Source of the DNA: Gambelia wislizenii | Lineage: Eukaryota > Chordata > Lepidosauria > Squamata > Crotaphytidae | Assembly (NCBI GenBank): GCA_030847615.1 | Contig: JAUMIR010000001.1 | Location: 181,865,001 to 181,929,000 of the forward strand | DNA length: 64,000 nucleotides | Direction: 5' to 3' | Part shown: piece by piece, positions 1 to 10,437 of the stretch | How the letters are laid out: every line of letters begins with the position of its first letter | Position numbering within the stretch: the stretch's first letter is position 1 | The notes under the pieces: generated by a model | What the model saw: only the letters and a program-made list of their open reading frames with translations | What the model was told of the DNA's origin: nothing | The model's database searches: none | Made by a program: the position numbers and the translations under genes

Positions 1-181
1 TCTTTCGGGATTAGAATTATTTCTGCTACTTGCCAAGAATGTGGGATGCCTTCCTTTTTTATTTTGTTCATCAAAACGGGTTTTTTAAATCCATCTCGAA
101 ATTTTTTATAGAACTCTGATGTAAAACCATGTTAGCTCGGAGATTTTCCTGTCTTCATTTGATCGATTGCCTGTATAATTT
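1..181 (-). pseudogene. L1 ORF2 reverse transcriptase fragment (window edge)
   Basis: Read on the minus strand this encodes the N-terminal part of an L1-type reverse transcriptase: an AI-x-x-MKTGKSP block, then GFTSEFYKKF, then a segment ending in IPHSWQVAEIILIPKE. This order is the classic L1 ORF2 signature preceding the catalytic RT motifs. An in-frame TAA (positions 132-134 on the plus strand) sits just after KSPS, where the family normally has a Gly-Pro-Asp-Gly stretch, so the copy is dead. The fragment runs off the left edge of the window, so its 3' extent is unknown. Alternative LINE clades are unlikely because the SEFYKKF block is L1-specific. Confidence 0.8.
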
Positions 182-646
182 TTTTCATCTGCTGTACATG
201 TCTCAGGTGACCTGGAAGGCTGAGAGGTGATTAACAAATATTTTAATAAAATGGCTGACTGACTAAAGTTAGGAATGGTATGAAATACTGCAACAAGAAG
301 TGAATTGTTGAAGATTTCCTTGCTTTCTGTTTTGTTCATATGTGCTTTATGAATTTGCACAAGTCCTATTAGGATTATTTCTTGGAGGGAGGGCAGAACT
401 GAGAAAAAGACAAAATGCATAGAAACAATTCACTACAAATATTTTTGACAATGTTGAAAAAATGCACAATGTCTATGGCAGAGATTGGCAAAGAGTAGCT
501 CATGGACCACATGTAGCCTAATATGTGGGCTCTACAGATTTCCCACTAATGTCCCCATTAGTGGTGGGGGGTTGAATGTGGTTTTGTTGCTCCTGGTGTT
601 CCAGGAGTAGTGGTTAGGGTTTATAGGAGTTGAATGGCCCTGCAAA

Positions 647-879
647 CAGGGCCGGTTTAAGGGCCCTGCAGCACCTGCAGCTGCAGGGGCCCCTGTCATT
701 GTGGGGGCCCCATTGTAATCCTCCTCCTGCGAAAACATTATTAGTAATAATCTGAATACCCTGTATTGTGAATAGGTTAGGTTAGGTTAGGTTAGGTTAC
801 ATTGACCTGAGATAAACATATAGCCCCCCCAAAAAATAAAGTGTTGCAGTGGGCCCCAAAATTCTTTAAACTGGCCCTG
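647..879. mobile_element. hAT-type MITE with 8-bp target duplication
   Basis: Non-autonomous DNA transposon of 233 bp. It begins CAGGGCCGGTTTAA and ends with the inverted TTTAAACTGGCCCTG. It is flanked by an exact 8-bp direct repeat, CCTGCAAA (639-646 and 880-887), the length expected for hAT transposase. The interior holds C/G runs and a short (TTAGG)n array (about 772-799). A second copy lies at 61870-62092. No transposase is encoded. Confidence 0.85.
772..799. repeat. (TTAGG)n short array inside the hAT MITE
   Basis: About five tandem TTAGG units. The pentamer matches insect rather than vertebrate (TTAGGG) telomeric DNA. Because the equivalent site in the other MITE copy (about 62000) is a degenerate TTAGG-like stretch, this is an internal MITE feature that expanded in place, not a telomere relic. 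Confidence 0.8.
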
Positions 880-887
880 CCTGCAAA

Positions 888-2280
888 CCACATAAACTGC
901 CCTTAACAGTTAAAAATAAACAAACTGGAAGTAGACTTCCAGCTACATCCAATTTCTTTTTTTTTTAATTTGGCCCTTGGGGCCAAAATTTGGGTTCTGG
1001 ACCCAAAGAAGCTACTCAGCCTTGATCAGGGAAGAAGAAACAATGCCACCCCCCGCATTTAATGTTTAGGTGACTATTTTTGCAAAGCATTAATTTAATA
1101 TAATAAATTATTACACAGTCTCCATTGTTTATTTGGTAAAAATTGAAATAGATGGAAATTGCTGGGTTTGATCCCCAAAACAAAACTATAGAATATTTGC
1201 TGCACTTCAAACAAGATGTGTTTTGAATCAATGCCACGGGAGTAAGTGTGACTTTTCTTTAACTCTGATTATTCTGAACTATCTTACCCATTTGACTGTA
1301 AATCACAGGACATTTGGTATTTTACTTGCTCCCCACTTTCTGCAATCCTCTTAACAGTAATGTACTTTTGTCAGAAAATGCTGACTGGGGACAAAATGAT
1401 AACTTCAAAGTAAATCTCTTGACAGCCAAGATGCCTGTGAAACAGTGAGAAAGGACTGCATTTGATTCTGGTAGGTTCATACTATAAACTCTGTAAGATC
1501 ATATGAATGCATTACCAGTGCTTGGAAAAGTTGCTTTTTGGACTACAGTACAACTTCTAGAATACTCCAAGAAAAAAAGTAACTTTTCCAAACACTACAT
1601 AACAATACTGTGATAGGCAGACCAAGACAACCAATTGGGGAAATATCACCAATGGGGGAAAATTAATTTTGTATTAGGTAATAAACAATTTAGAGGGCAT
1701 GAGTCAGGGCTTTCTGAAAGTACAGAATGGCATAGTCTTTTTGAGGCTATCAAATGTAAGCATTCTAAATATTAAAAAGATGATGATGATGATTGATTGA
1801 TTGATTGAACCAACCGATATGAAGATTCTTTAACTAATAGAATCCCTCCCTTATGAATTTCTTGAGCATTGCAACTTTGTTGCATAGTGACATAGAAGAT
1901 CTAGCATAGCAGGATCAAGTCTTATAGCTGCAAAAGTGGAGAAATGAAACCAGTACCTCCCATGTTCCCTTTTATTATTTGCTAAAACTATGATCCCAGC
2001 TCCAGAAGCAACTCAGCTTGTGATCAGACAAAACTTCAGGATTTTTTTTTAAAGTCTTTTTGGAGATGTTTACAATTATTTTTCTAAATACTAAGTTTTA
2101 TTTGCACTCAGTCATGCCTCGTTTTGTTTGCCATTGTCTGGACATTTTGTAAATGTTTATAAAATGATATATATCCCCTCCATACATTTCTGATTTCTTT
2201 TCTACACAATTTATGGATGCAAATTAATGGCACATAATTTAAATAAACCAGACAATGCTTAGCAATATACAACAACGGCA
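888..2280. other. No recognised gene or repeat
   Basis: AT-rich sequence with only short chance reading frames. The one visible low-complexity tract is GAT followed by TTGA repeats at about 1776-1808. Nothing else is recognisable by eye. Confidence 0.5.
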
Positions 2281-2303
2281 CCAAGAACAGGCATCACTAA
2301 TCT

Positions 2304-2552
2304 CTAGAGAGCTTCCTTAATAACCCTTCCAGTGATGTCCAAGTAAAAGTAATATCCAGCTACAGAGAACAGTGTGAAATCTGCTGCCGATGAAAAGACT
2401 GATTTACAAAAGAACCTTCTATCTTCCCTCCAGTCTTTAAAGAGCTGATACAAGCATGCTGGAGTGTAGAACTTGGGCCTGGTGGCAAACTCCAGTTGCC
2501 AATCAGCCAAGGTCAGGTTCCCATGAGCTATTCTATAGTCCTACAGTTTAGA
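2304..2552 (-). other. Candidate host coding exon (unrecognised protein)
   Basis: On the minus strand an open frame runs from just after a possible splice acceptor (CTGTAG, reading in at about 2545) to a TAG stop at the low-coordinate end, giving roughly 78 residues. The segment is protein-like rather than random: rich in Trp, Tyr, Phe and Cys, with blocks such as ADWQLEFATRPKFYTPACLY, KDWREDRRFFCKSVF and YYFYLDITGRV. No transposon motif is visible, and the frame is closed directly upstream of the acceptor, as expected for an exon. It would be a 3'-terminal exon, or end at a weak GT in the GRV codons. I do not recognise the protein. It could still be a chance frame or a fossil of an unknown element. 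Confidence 0.35.
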
Positions 2553-2873
2553 AGTAACTAGTTATTAAACAGAGGTTGGACGTAATGCACTGAAAGTAAC
2601 AACATTGCTTCTAACACATTATGTTTTGATCAAAGAGGTGCAATGAAATTCTTTTTCTTACTGTTTATTCATTCACGTTAACTCATTATATGATGAGTAA
2701 TATTTACTTCTTATTTCCCAAATGTTTTTAAAGACACATTGGGAGGGGAGAGTTTAGTCCATTTTAAGGTTCTTTCTAAAAATTAATTTAAAAACGTAGT
2801 AAACTATTGCAAATGTGTTACCCCAACCCCCAGCACTAACATTAATGTTAATATGTCATTAAAAATAAGATTA

Positions 2874-3633
2874 CAGTACAACCTCTGTATCTGCAGGACC
2901 AGTATCTGCGGTGGTGCTTACCTGTTGTCAGGATCTGCTTCTCCTCTCAGGACTAGGCCCCTGGCTGCAGCAGCCAGCACAGCCTCTTTGCAGACTCAGG
3001 CCCTGGCTGTGGGAGTCTTGGAAGAACCAGGGCCAAGCTACCAAACACAGCCAGCTGCAAGCATGCAGCACACCTGAAACAGCCATGGGAATTGCTGTTT
3101 AAGAACTGCCTCAACAACACAGTCTTCTGTGCTGTTTGTAGCTGCTCCTTGCTCTTGGAACTTGGTCCCTTGCCTTGACCTGCCACTTATGTTCGGACCT
3201 TCACTTGCCTCTTGGACCCTCCTCTGGCCCTTGGATATCTGGTACGTGCTCTGATATTGGACTTTTTTTTGGTCTTTGGCTTGCTTGACCTCTGATTCCT
3301 ATGTTCCTGACCTGGCACTCCCTTCCTGCACCTTGCCTCTGGCCCTCTGGACTCTTCAGTATGTGCTCTGACCCTGGCTTGTTTTCGGTTTTGACTTATC
3401 TTTGACCCTGCCTGGCCTTTGGGCTCTGTCTCTTGTGTTCCTGACCTGGCCCCAGCATCTCTGCTTCTAGATCCTACCACCCACGCCCCCAGATCCTGAC
3501 ACCTGTGCCTGAAAAATTAGGCCATCTCTAGGCATTTCTAGGTCCTCCAATGTTCACTTCAATACAGTTCGCTATTTCATGTTTCCACATTAGGCCTGGG
3601 AATGTATCCTCCATGGATACGGGGGGCATACTG
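2874..3633. mobile_element. Tigger/pogo-like (Tc1-mariner) non-autonomous element
   Basis: A 760-bp element starting CAGTACAACCTCTGTATC and ending with the inverted GATACGGGGGGCATACTG. It is flanked by TA on both sides (2872-2873, 3634-3635), the Tc1/mariner target duplication; the CAGT start and the CCYCYGTATC motif recall Tigger/pogo ends. A shorter relative lies at 11088-11404. The interior is CT-rich and contains an imperfect tandem repeat with a unit of about 140 bp (around 3230-3470), sharing GTGCTCTGA and TGTTCCTGACCTGGC. The interior may be a secondary insertion. Open frames here are low-complexity shadows. Confidence 0.65.
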
Positions 3634-3940
3634 TAATAACTAATATTAACACATTAGCCAGTTTACATAATTCAACCTCCAAGTACAAATGAAAAAGTAC
3701 TTAATTCACTTTTGTACCAAGGCCACTTTCATGGAGGTGTCAATTTTAGCTATTTGTGCTACACTGTTCTCTGATGTTTAATGTTGCTTCTAGTCACTGC
3801 TGTTTGCTTCTGCTTCAAAACATTGATACATTTCCTCCCAACTTTTTAAAAAGCAACTGTGTGGTTCATGAAGGAAGATCCCTCTGTTTCATTTGTGGTC
3901 ATCTGCTCACATTGTGGGCTGGGACATTCTGTTACTGAGT

Positions 3941-4480
3941 TGTGTGGGGTCCATGAGGATCCCACTAGTGCCCGAATCTTAATATGGGGGAATTTAATTA
4001 GCTCAAAAATGGCATACGAGAGGTCTGGTAACAGCAGGATCTTGTGACCTGTGTATACCAGTACTCACTGAATGGACGCAAGTCAGAACATACAATAAAC
4101 TGGTTTTTATTGGAAATTAGTCTTAACAGCATTCACACAAACACTCAGGCATCTAGCAATCACACACGGCTATTGAAAAAAAGTAGGAAGTATTTGGTTA
4201 GAGGAATAGAGTGAGGCAATTGTGGGTTATACTGTACAGATCCTGGAAGGCTGAAATCATGCAGTAAACTGGTAGAGGGGAGGTCTGGAAAGCAGAATGT
4301 CCACACAGACTGTTGTATAAATGAGAGGAAGGGGATCTGTGTGCATGTGGGTGGAGTTTTGGTGTGATATTTATATCCAAAATTTCTGTTGAGGGGATTG
4401 GACTTAGAGTGAAATACCATGTCTGTTGGAGTATCCCAGGCTTAAAACAAAAAGGTTCTTTAGAAGAGTTAATAATCATT
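3941..4480 (-). mobile_element. Solo LTR-like fragment (LTR family A)
   Basis: The reverse complement aligns with 15420-15877 over most of its length. Shared features include an AATAAA polyadenylation signal in a CCAATAAAAACC context (about 4097-4111), the downstream string AGTGAGTACTGGTATACA, and a terminus reading GGACCCCACA. Placement of the AATAAA upstream of a CA terminus fits an R-U5 segment of an endogenous retrovirus or gypsy LTR. No internal region, gag or pol is visible beside it. The high-coordinate boundary (5' end of the LTR) is uncertain and may extend toward 4800. Confidence 0.55.
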
Positions 4481-7150
4481 AACGGGTGATACATTTGGAA
4501 TTGAACAGGAGCAGGCAACTTCTATTGTGAGGAGGGGTAAGGAGGAAAATCCTGTTTTGCAACCATTGAAGACTCTTACTTTTGAGTGGATTAGTGAATG
4601 ATTCACTGCCAGATGGCCTCAGGAAATACCTTGACTTGGATATAGGAATTTGGACTGTTCCCCCCCCCCCAAGGTTGTAGGTGTTCTTAAGCATATCTCC
4701 AGCCTTGGCCTTTGGGAAGTCCCTGGTTTACTTGCCAACCTCTTGAAAGGCCACATCAAGTCAGATTATTAAAGATTTGCCAATTGTGTGATATTCCAAG
4801 ATGGGGCTGTCAGAGCAGATAACAATTCACTACATATGTCCCCAATCTCCTTGCCTCCCTCCCAATTTTGCTTCTGTTTCTAGTTGTACTGATGGAGAAA
4901 CATGGACCATTTCTTCTTCAGGCTTTTCCTGTGACTTCAGATATTGTTGAGAGATAAAACACTGTTGATATTGTTGGTGGGAAGACTGTTGCTGCACTAT
5001 AGCACCATTAACTACCCAAGTGTAGGCATTGGTGACAGATGCAGTAACCATAAAGTAAGTGAGGGATTAGAGGTCTACGCTGCTGAAAACCATTTTGTGG
5101 CTCTGGGAAAAGTTCATCTTTTAACTACTCTGGCATAATGCACCATCAGGATTCCTTCCTCCTATGTCTCTTTGACTGGTTATAAGAATTTTGAGAATTT
5201 GCTAGAAAGTGGGCCCCAGCTGGGAAGCCTGCTGTGGCCTGAAGCAGAGTCAAATATTGTACAATCAGGCTTGTTAATATGTTATTACAGTGACCTCTAC
5301 AAAATCCATTTGAATGTTTGTCTTTCATTGGAAACGTGAGGTGTTCCTTATTGTCAATCTCTTTGTAGAGCAGGCATAACTTAAGAATGTGTTTCCACTG
5401 TGAGGATTGTTCGATATATAATAATCATAGCAGCAGGAGGGTATGACTTTTAATAGGAAGCAACTAATAAAAACTGCTGGATCAATGTTTGTTACTTTAG
5501 AGAAAGGGTTTGTCACAGACAGACTCTAAAAGATTTATCATCATTAAAATTTAAAACAGGCTATAGGCAGAGAAATTCATGGAGGAAACAAAGCTATGTA
5601 TGTTATTAAACTGAGGAATATTTGATTATACATCTGAGAGAGCAACAGGATAATAAAGTAACCCCCTGCCTAAAAAAAAATTGGTAAGCTGAACATACTA
5701 TATAACCCACATATTTTTGAGGAACTCCCCACCCACACAAAAGTGTGAAAACACTATTGGCAACTGGGCACAGGAAAGAAGTCAAAGACGTTTCAGGAAC
5801 TGGGGTCTGCCTATAAATAAGAGATGGCAATGTTGTATTTTTTTTAACATATTATTTTTTTAAAAAACAGTTTGCCACAATTTTAAGTGGTAGGTGAGCT
5901 GCCCTCAGCAGCCTGGTGGTGTTCTTTTCATTATTACCTGGGAGTGATATACTTTTCCCCCAGGGCATTCTAGGGGACTTCCACCACTAACCCTATGACC
6001 ATACCTTTTTCTCATGTTAAAACTGTATTATTTTATTATTACTTATTCTGAAGGAAAAAATGGTAAAATAATACCTGGAGTATTTTATATTCAGTTGCCT
6101 TTTCATCACAGAAGAACAACACTTTTATCTAGATAACCATAGTATTTATTAGGGCCTTGAAAATTACAGCTTTAGTTGCAAAATAGCTCATTTTTTCAAG
6201 CATTGTAGTTGTGGAGGGGAAAACAAATGAAGTAATTGCAGTGTGCGCACATGTTCAATTGCTGAAATGCATTTACTTGAAAGTAAGAGATTTGGGATAG
6301 ATAGATAGATAGATAGATATAGGTATAGACATAGATATAAATATAGGTATAGATATGAGCATGCACACACAATGTTGGAGTCAGTGGGCTTTTGTGACCA
6401 TTGTGCTCTCAATCATAACCACTAGGCCTGTAGTAAACTCAGCAAAAATAACAGTAATGGTTAGACTGAAGAAGGGAGCATGGATCTAATCCTTCACTGA
6501 TTTTTTTCTTGAATTATATCTCCCAATCAAAAAAATAGTGGTGTTTCAAGATGCTGAAAATACTCCTCACAGAATTCACTGGGAATAACTTTTGTCACAA
6601 TGAGATCCCTGGCAATTCACCTTATTTGGAAGGAGGGGGTGAAAATTCAATTTACTGCACAGGGAAACCATTTCCTTATATTATTTTTAAAAATAATATG
6701 AGGAAATGCACACTAGCGCCTGTTAAGACACCTGATTAAATTTGCTGTGCAGTCTTGCAGAAGGCAAAACTAAAGATCTAATTGGTCAGATGTGTGTGAG
6801 GGGTGGGCTTTCCAGCAAGGCAGCACCCGGAAGCACCCTGTTGGATTTTTCAAGTTAATAATTGTGTGTTTTTTTGCTCTGCCAATTGCCCAAATATTTT
6901 TTTTTAGCAGAAGGTAGCACTTGCGTACCTCTGCTTTAATATTTCTTAAAAACTGCAGTAGTGGCAGCATTTATCGCTCTAATTTATGGCCACCATCTTG
7001 ATTTGCAGGCGTCTGAACTTCAAACCACGGATAGCTTCTCAGCATATTGTTTTTGCAAAACATCATGGAGACAAAAAGAATGCAGCTGCAAATTGGCAGT
7101 AATAAGCAGGAGTGAGCATTATCTCCTCTCATGTAGATGAGCCCTGTGAA
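4480..7150. other. No recognised gene; microsatellite only
   Basis: No coding region or well-defined transposon is recognised. A poly-C run lies at about 4661-4670 and a (GATA)n microsatellite at about 6296-6320, continuing into degenerate ATAG repeats. The segment 4480-4800 may include the U3 end of the flanking LTR. Confidence 0.45.
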
Positions 7151-7153
7151 AAT

Positions 7154-7291
7154 TTCCACCATAGGATGGAACAGCTGGGTTTCTTCTCCCAAAATGCCTC
7201 TCCCCATTGAACTCTGGGAGCTGTTCCACCATAGGATGGAACAGCTGGGTTTCTTCTCCCAAAATGCCTCTCCCCATTGAACTCTGGGAGC
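7154..7291. repeat. Perfect 70-bp tandem duplication
   Basis: A 70-bp unit beginning TTCCACCATAGGATGGAACA occurs twice head to tail (7154-7223 and 7224-7291), with no mismatch seen over the second, very slightly shorter copy. The unit start also carries a small inverted repeat (CTGTTCCA / TGGAACAG). Perfect identity indicates a very recent duplication, or an assembly artefact. It has no coding signature. Confidence 0.95.
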
Positions 7292-7476
7292 CAAATAATT
7301 GGCTGGGTTGAATTATCTTCCACTTGCCAGAGGAGAATCTGAGCAGGGGTGGAGAGGGGTATTGAGCCAACACTGATTTTTATGCAACAAATTATATCCG
7401 TATGAATTGGGTGAAATCTAATTCTTAGTCCGAACTAGAGTAGGCAAGCTGGTTCTATGGGAAGTGGGTCAACATT

Positions 7477-8796
7477 TACATCATTTCCTTTTATTATTAT
7501 TATTATTATTATTTATAATACATATCTAAAAGAAAACAGGACATAAAAACAAAAAAATGTAGAACTAAATTAAATTAAATAAATGATATTTACATATTAC
7601 AAATAGGGAAAGAAAAAAAATTACAGATCTTATTCATATATTCAGTACTATTTTATACTTTTCCCTATATTATGCAATTTTTATGTTTAATACATCTTTG
7701 ACTTCCTCATTCTCCTGGCTAAACCTTCTATACTCTCATCATTCTGTACATCATTCCTGTTTGTTCTACTGTGGTTTCTTTTAATTAAAATTAGATTTAT
7801 TCTTCTGTCATATTTTCATTCTAAAGTATTCTAGCTCTTAGTTCTCCACCATTCTCAGTTTGTATGCTAACATTAGTTACAGCCAAGGAGAAGTACATGT
7901 ATTATTCAACAATTACTGATTGCTGCCATTTTACCCCATCTTTTTTTCCAAATATTCAGAAACACTGTTCCAATCCCTTATATGTTTTTCTATTGTTTGT
8001 CCTTTCATAAGCATTGTTAGTTTGTCCAATTGAATTGTTTCATAAAGTTTCTCAAGCCATTGGTCAACTGTAGGATGGTTTTTCAATTTCCACATTCTAG
8101 CGTAGGCTGTTCTCGCTGTCACAAGCATGTAAAAAACTGTTTTCCCATGTTCCTTTTCTATGTTATTTTCAATCATTCCCAACAGATACGTTTCAGGATT
8201 ATGCTGTAATTTGATATCTAAAATTTCTTCCATTACTTTTTGAGTTTGTCTCCAGTACCTAGATGCCACCTTACAGTCCCACCACATATGAAAAAAAGTT
8301 CCATTTCTATCACCACATTTCCAGCAGTTACTTTGAGCTCCCTTGTACATTAAAGATAATTTGTGAGGTGACAAGTGCCATCTATAAAACATCTTATAGA
8401 CATTTTCTTTAATATTTTGAGATAATGTTAGCCTTGTTTGTTTAATCCACATTTTCCCCATCTTGTCATTTCTATTACATGTCCAACATTTCGCACCCAT
8501 ACTATCATATTGTTTTTAACTGTCTCATCTTCTGTATGCCACTTTAAGAGAAGTTTATAAAATTTTGATATGTTTTTATTTCCTAATTTAATAATGTTTT
8601 CCCAATCAGTTTTATTTGCTGTTATCCCTTCCAATCTTACATCCATTCTATATCTTTCTCTCATTTGTTTGTAAAGATACCAATGACAGTCTATCTCATG
8701 TTCTTTCATTTCTTCTTGACTTTTCATTATATAATTTCCTCCATCAATTTTCAATATGTCACTGTATCTTAACCATTGCCTACATCATTTCCTTTT
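7477..8796 (-). mobile_element. 5'-truncated L1 insertion with 16-bp target duplications
   Basis: The insert (7493-8780, about 1.29 kb) is bracketed by identical copies of TACATCATTTCCTTTT at 7477-7492 and 8781-8796, a hallmark of L1 target-primed reverse transcription. It lies on the minus strand: its 3' end at the low-coordinate side is a (TAA)n tract (about 7491-7512) rather than pure poly(A), followed upstream by a 3' untranslated region of about 400 bp and the C-terminal part of ORF2. The exact duplication argues for a comparatively young insertion. Confidence 0.9.
7931..8780 (-). pseudogene. L1 ORF2 C-terminal domain (truncated)
   Basis: Two overlapping frames on the minus strand together give the ORF2 C-terminus. 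They meet at a frameshift near 8430-8500. The downstream part contains the L1 cysteine-rich motif CWKCGDRNGTFFHMWWDC (about 8281-8335; C-x2-C-x7-H-x4-C spacing), followed by TYLLGMIE and PTVDQWLEKLY blocks ending at a stop near 7931. Endonuclease and RT are missing because of 5' truncation. A diverged copy of the same region is at 12996-13390. It cannot make a functional protein. Confidence 0.9.
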
Positions 8797-8799
8797 TTT

Positions 8800-9500
8800 A
8801 AAGGGTTCTACTTTAGTTGGAAAAGCCTTTGATGTAGCTTAAAGGCAACATACAAAAGTATACCCTGGGTGGGTAATTGCAGAAAGGGAAAAGGCTAATT
8901 TTTGTCCTCCAGCATGCTAGTTGACCACAATTAAGTTGTCACATCCCTTCTGGTTTAATTTTTGGATGAGTTTTAAAGACTTTTCTTCTTTGTTATTTTT
9001 CTTCCTGCACTTGAGGGGCTGCGGGGAAAGGAAAGGCAAATCACTGTGTTCTGGGGGGGGGTCTACGTTTCAAAATGTTGGGAGAAATGTGGGGACTAAA
9101 GATTTGCTGAAAAAAATGGATGAATAGTTTGCCCATGGGCTGCTTCTGCACTTCCTGGCCACACCAGAAGTGATGTGACATCACCTCCTGCCACCATGTC
9201 TGTTTTAAGAGAATGCCTGGTGTGTGTGTGAGGGGGGAAGGGGTAGGTAAGTTAAACTGGCACATTCATTGCCCACATTAAGGGCTATTTTCAGGATGTT
9301 TTTAAGTTTGAGGGGCACGGTGGGAGTCGTGGTTCTCTAGAGGGGCTTTAGTGGCCACAGAAGTAGAGTCTGGGGGGTGCTGGCAGCCCAATAGACTAAC
9401 TTTTCCCAACCCTGGTTAAAAGAAACAAACTTCTCAAAAAATCATGAATGGGCTCTTGAGTCATAGTTCTTAGATATGCTGCTGTGAATTGGTTGATTTC
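8800..9500. other. No recognised gene or repeat
   Basis: Mixed sequence between the L1 and the RTE-like LINE. A G-run lies at about 9053-9061. Only short unsupported reading frames are present. Confidence 0.5.
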
Positions 9501-10437
9501 TTTCCTAAGTAGAGATCTATTTATCTTGCTACACGAGGGCCAGCGTGGTCAAGTCAGATATGGCGATGCTCTTTCAGAGCCCTTTCTAATAACTAATGGA
9601 GTGAAGCAAGGTTGTGTTCTTGCACCAACTTTATTTACCATCTTCTTTAGCATGATGTTCCAAAGGGCTATGGCAGAGCTTGAAGAAGACGGCGGCATCT
9701 ATATACGCTACCGTACTGATGGTAGCTTGTTTAACTTAAGCTGTCTGAGGGCTCACACTAAGACTCTAAACTATCTAGTCCATGAGCTGCTCTTCGCCGA
9801 TGATGCTGCCCTTGTTGCCCACACAGAAGCAGCTCTGCAGCGCCTAACGTCCTGCTTTGCAACAGCTGCAGAGCTGTTTGGGCTGGAAGTCAACCTGAAG
9901 AAAACAGAAGTTCTTTACCAGCCTGCACCACAGGACGAACACCACCATCCCCACATTGCCGTCGGCAAATCTGTGCTCAAGTCCGTTCAGCAGTTCACCT
10001 ACCTGGGAAGCATCATTTCCTCAGATGCCAAGACTGACAAAGAGATCGATCACAGATTAGCAAAGGCATATAGTGCATTTGGAAGACTTCACAAAAGAGT
10101 CTGGATCAATAAACACCTGAGGCAAAGCACAAAAATCAGTGTGTATAGAGCCGTCGTACTGTCTATCCTCCTTTATGGATCTGAAACATGGGTCACCTAT
10201 CGCCACCACCTACGACTCCTCAAACGCTTTCATCAGCGCTGTGTCCGCACAATCCTAAATATACACTGGACTGACTATGTGATGAATGTTGCTGTCCTTG
10301 AGCAAGCAGGGATCACCAGCATTGAGGCCATGATATTGAGAACGCAGCTGTGCTGGGCAGGGCACGTTTCTAGGATGGAAGACCATCGCCTCCCAAAAAT
10401 ACTACTCTACGGTGAACTCGCCACGGGTCAGCGTTAA
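9484..10437 (+). pseudogene. RTE-like reverse transcriptase (C-terminal half)
   Basis: The longest open frame of the window, 317 codons; the first 10 or so codons are probably flanking DNA. Visible motifs are NGVKQGCVLAP (RT motif B region), the catalytic LFADDAALVAH with FADD at 9793-9804, VNLKKTEVLYQPAP, the thumb block FTYLGSIISSDAKTDKEI, then SILLYGSETWV and a QLCWAGHVSRMEDHRLPK block. This order matches the RTE superclade; the Pro-Lys-x-x-x-YGEL block suggests an RTE-X/Rex3-like rather than BovB branch, which I cannot settle by eye. The endonuclease and first RT motifs are absent. The frame stops at 10435-10437 because of one extra T; the second copy lacks that base. Confidence 0.85.

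Noticed and set aside
772..799. (TTAGG)n as an interstitial telomere or insect contamination
   Set aside because: It lies inside a vertebrate-type hAT MITE with exact target duplications, and the homologous MITE has the degenerate equivalent.
3187..3480. 97-codon basic protein on the minus strand
   Set aside because: Low-complexity frame across an imperfect tandem repeat in a Tigger-like element.
9484..10437. BovB LINE
   Set aside because: RT motifs fit the RTE superclade, but the thumb and C-terminal blocks and the terminal zinc-finger do not match BovB as I know it.
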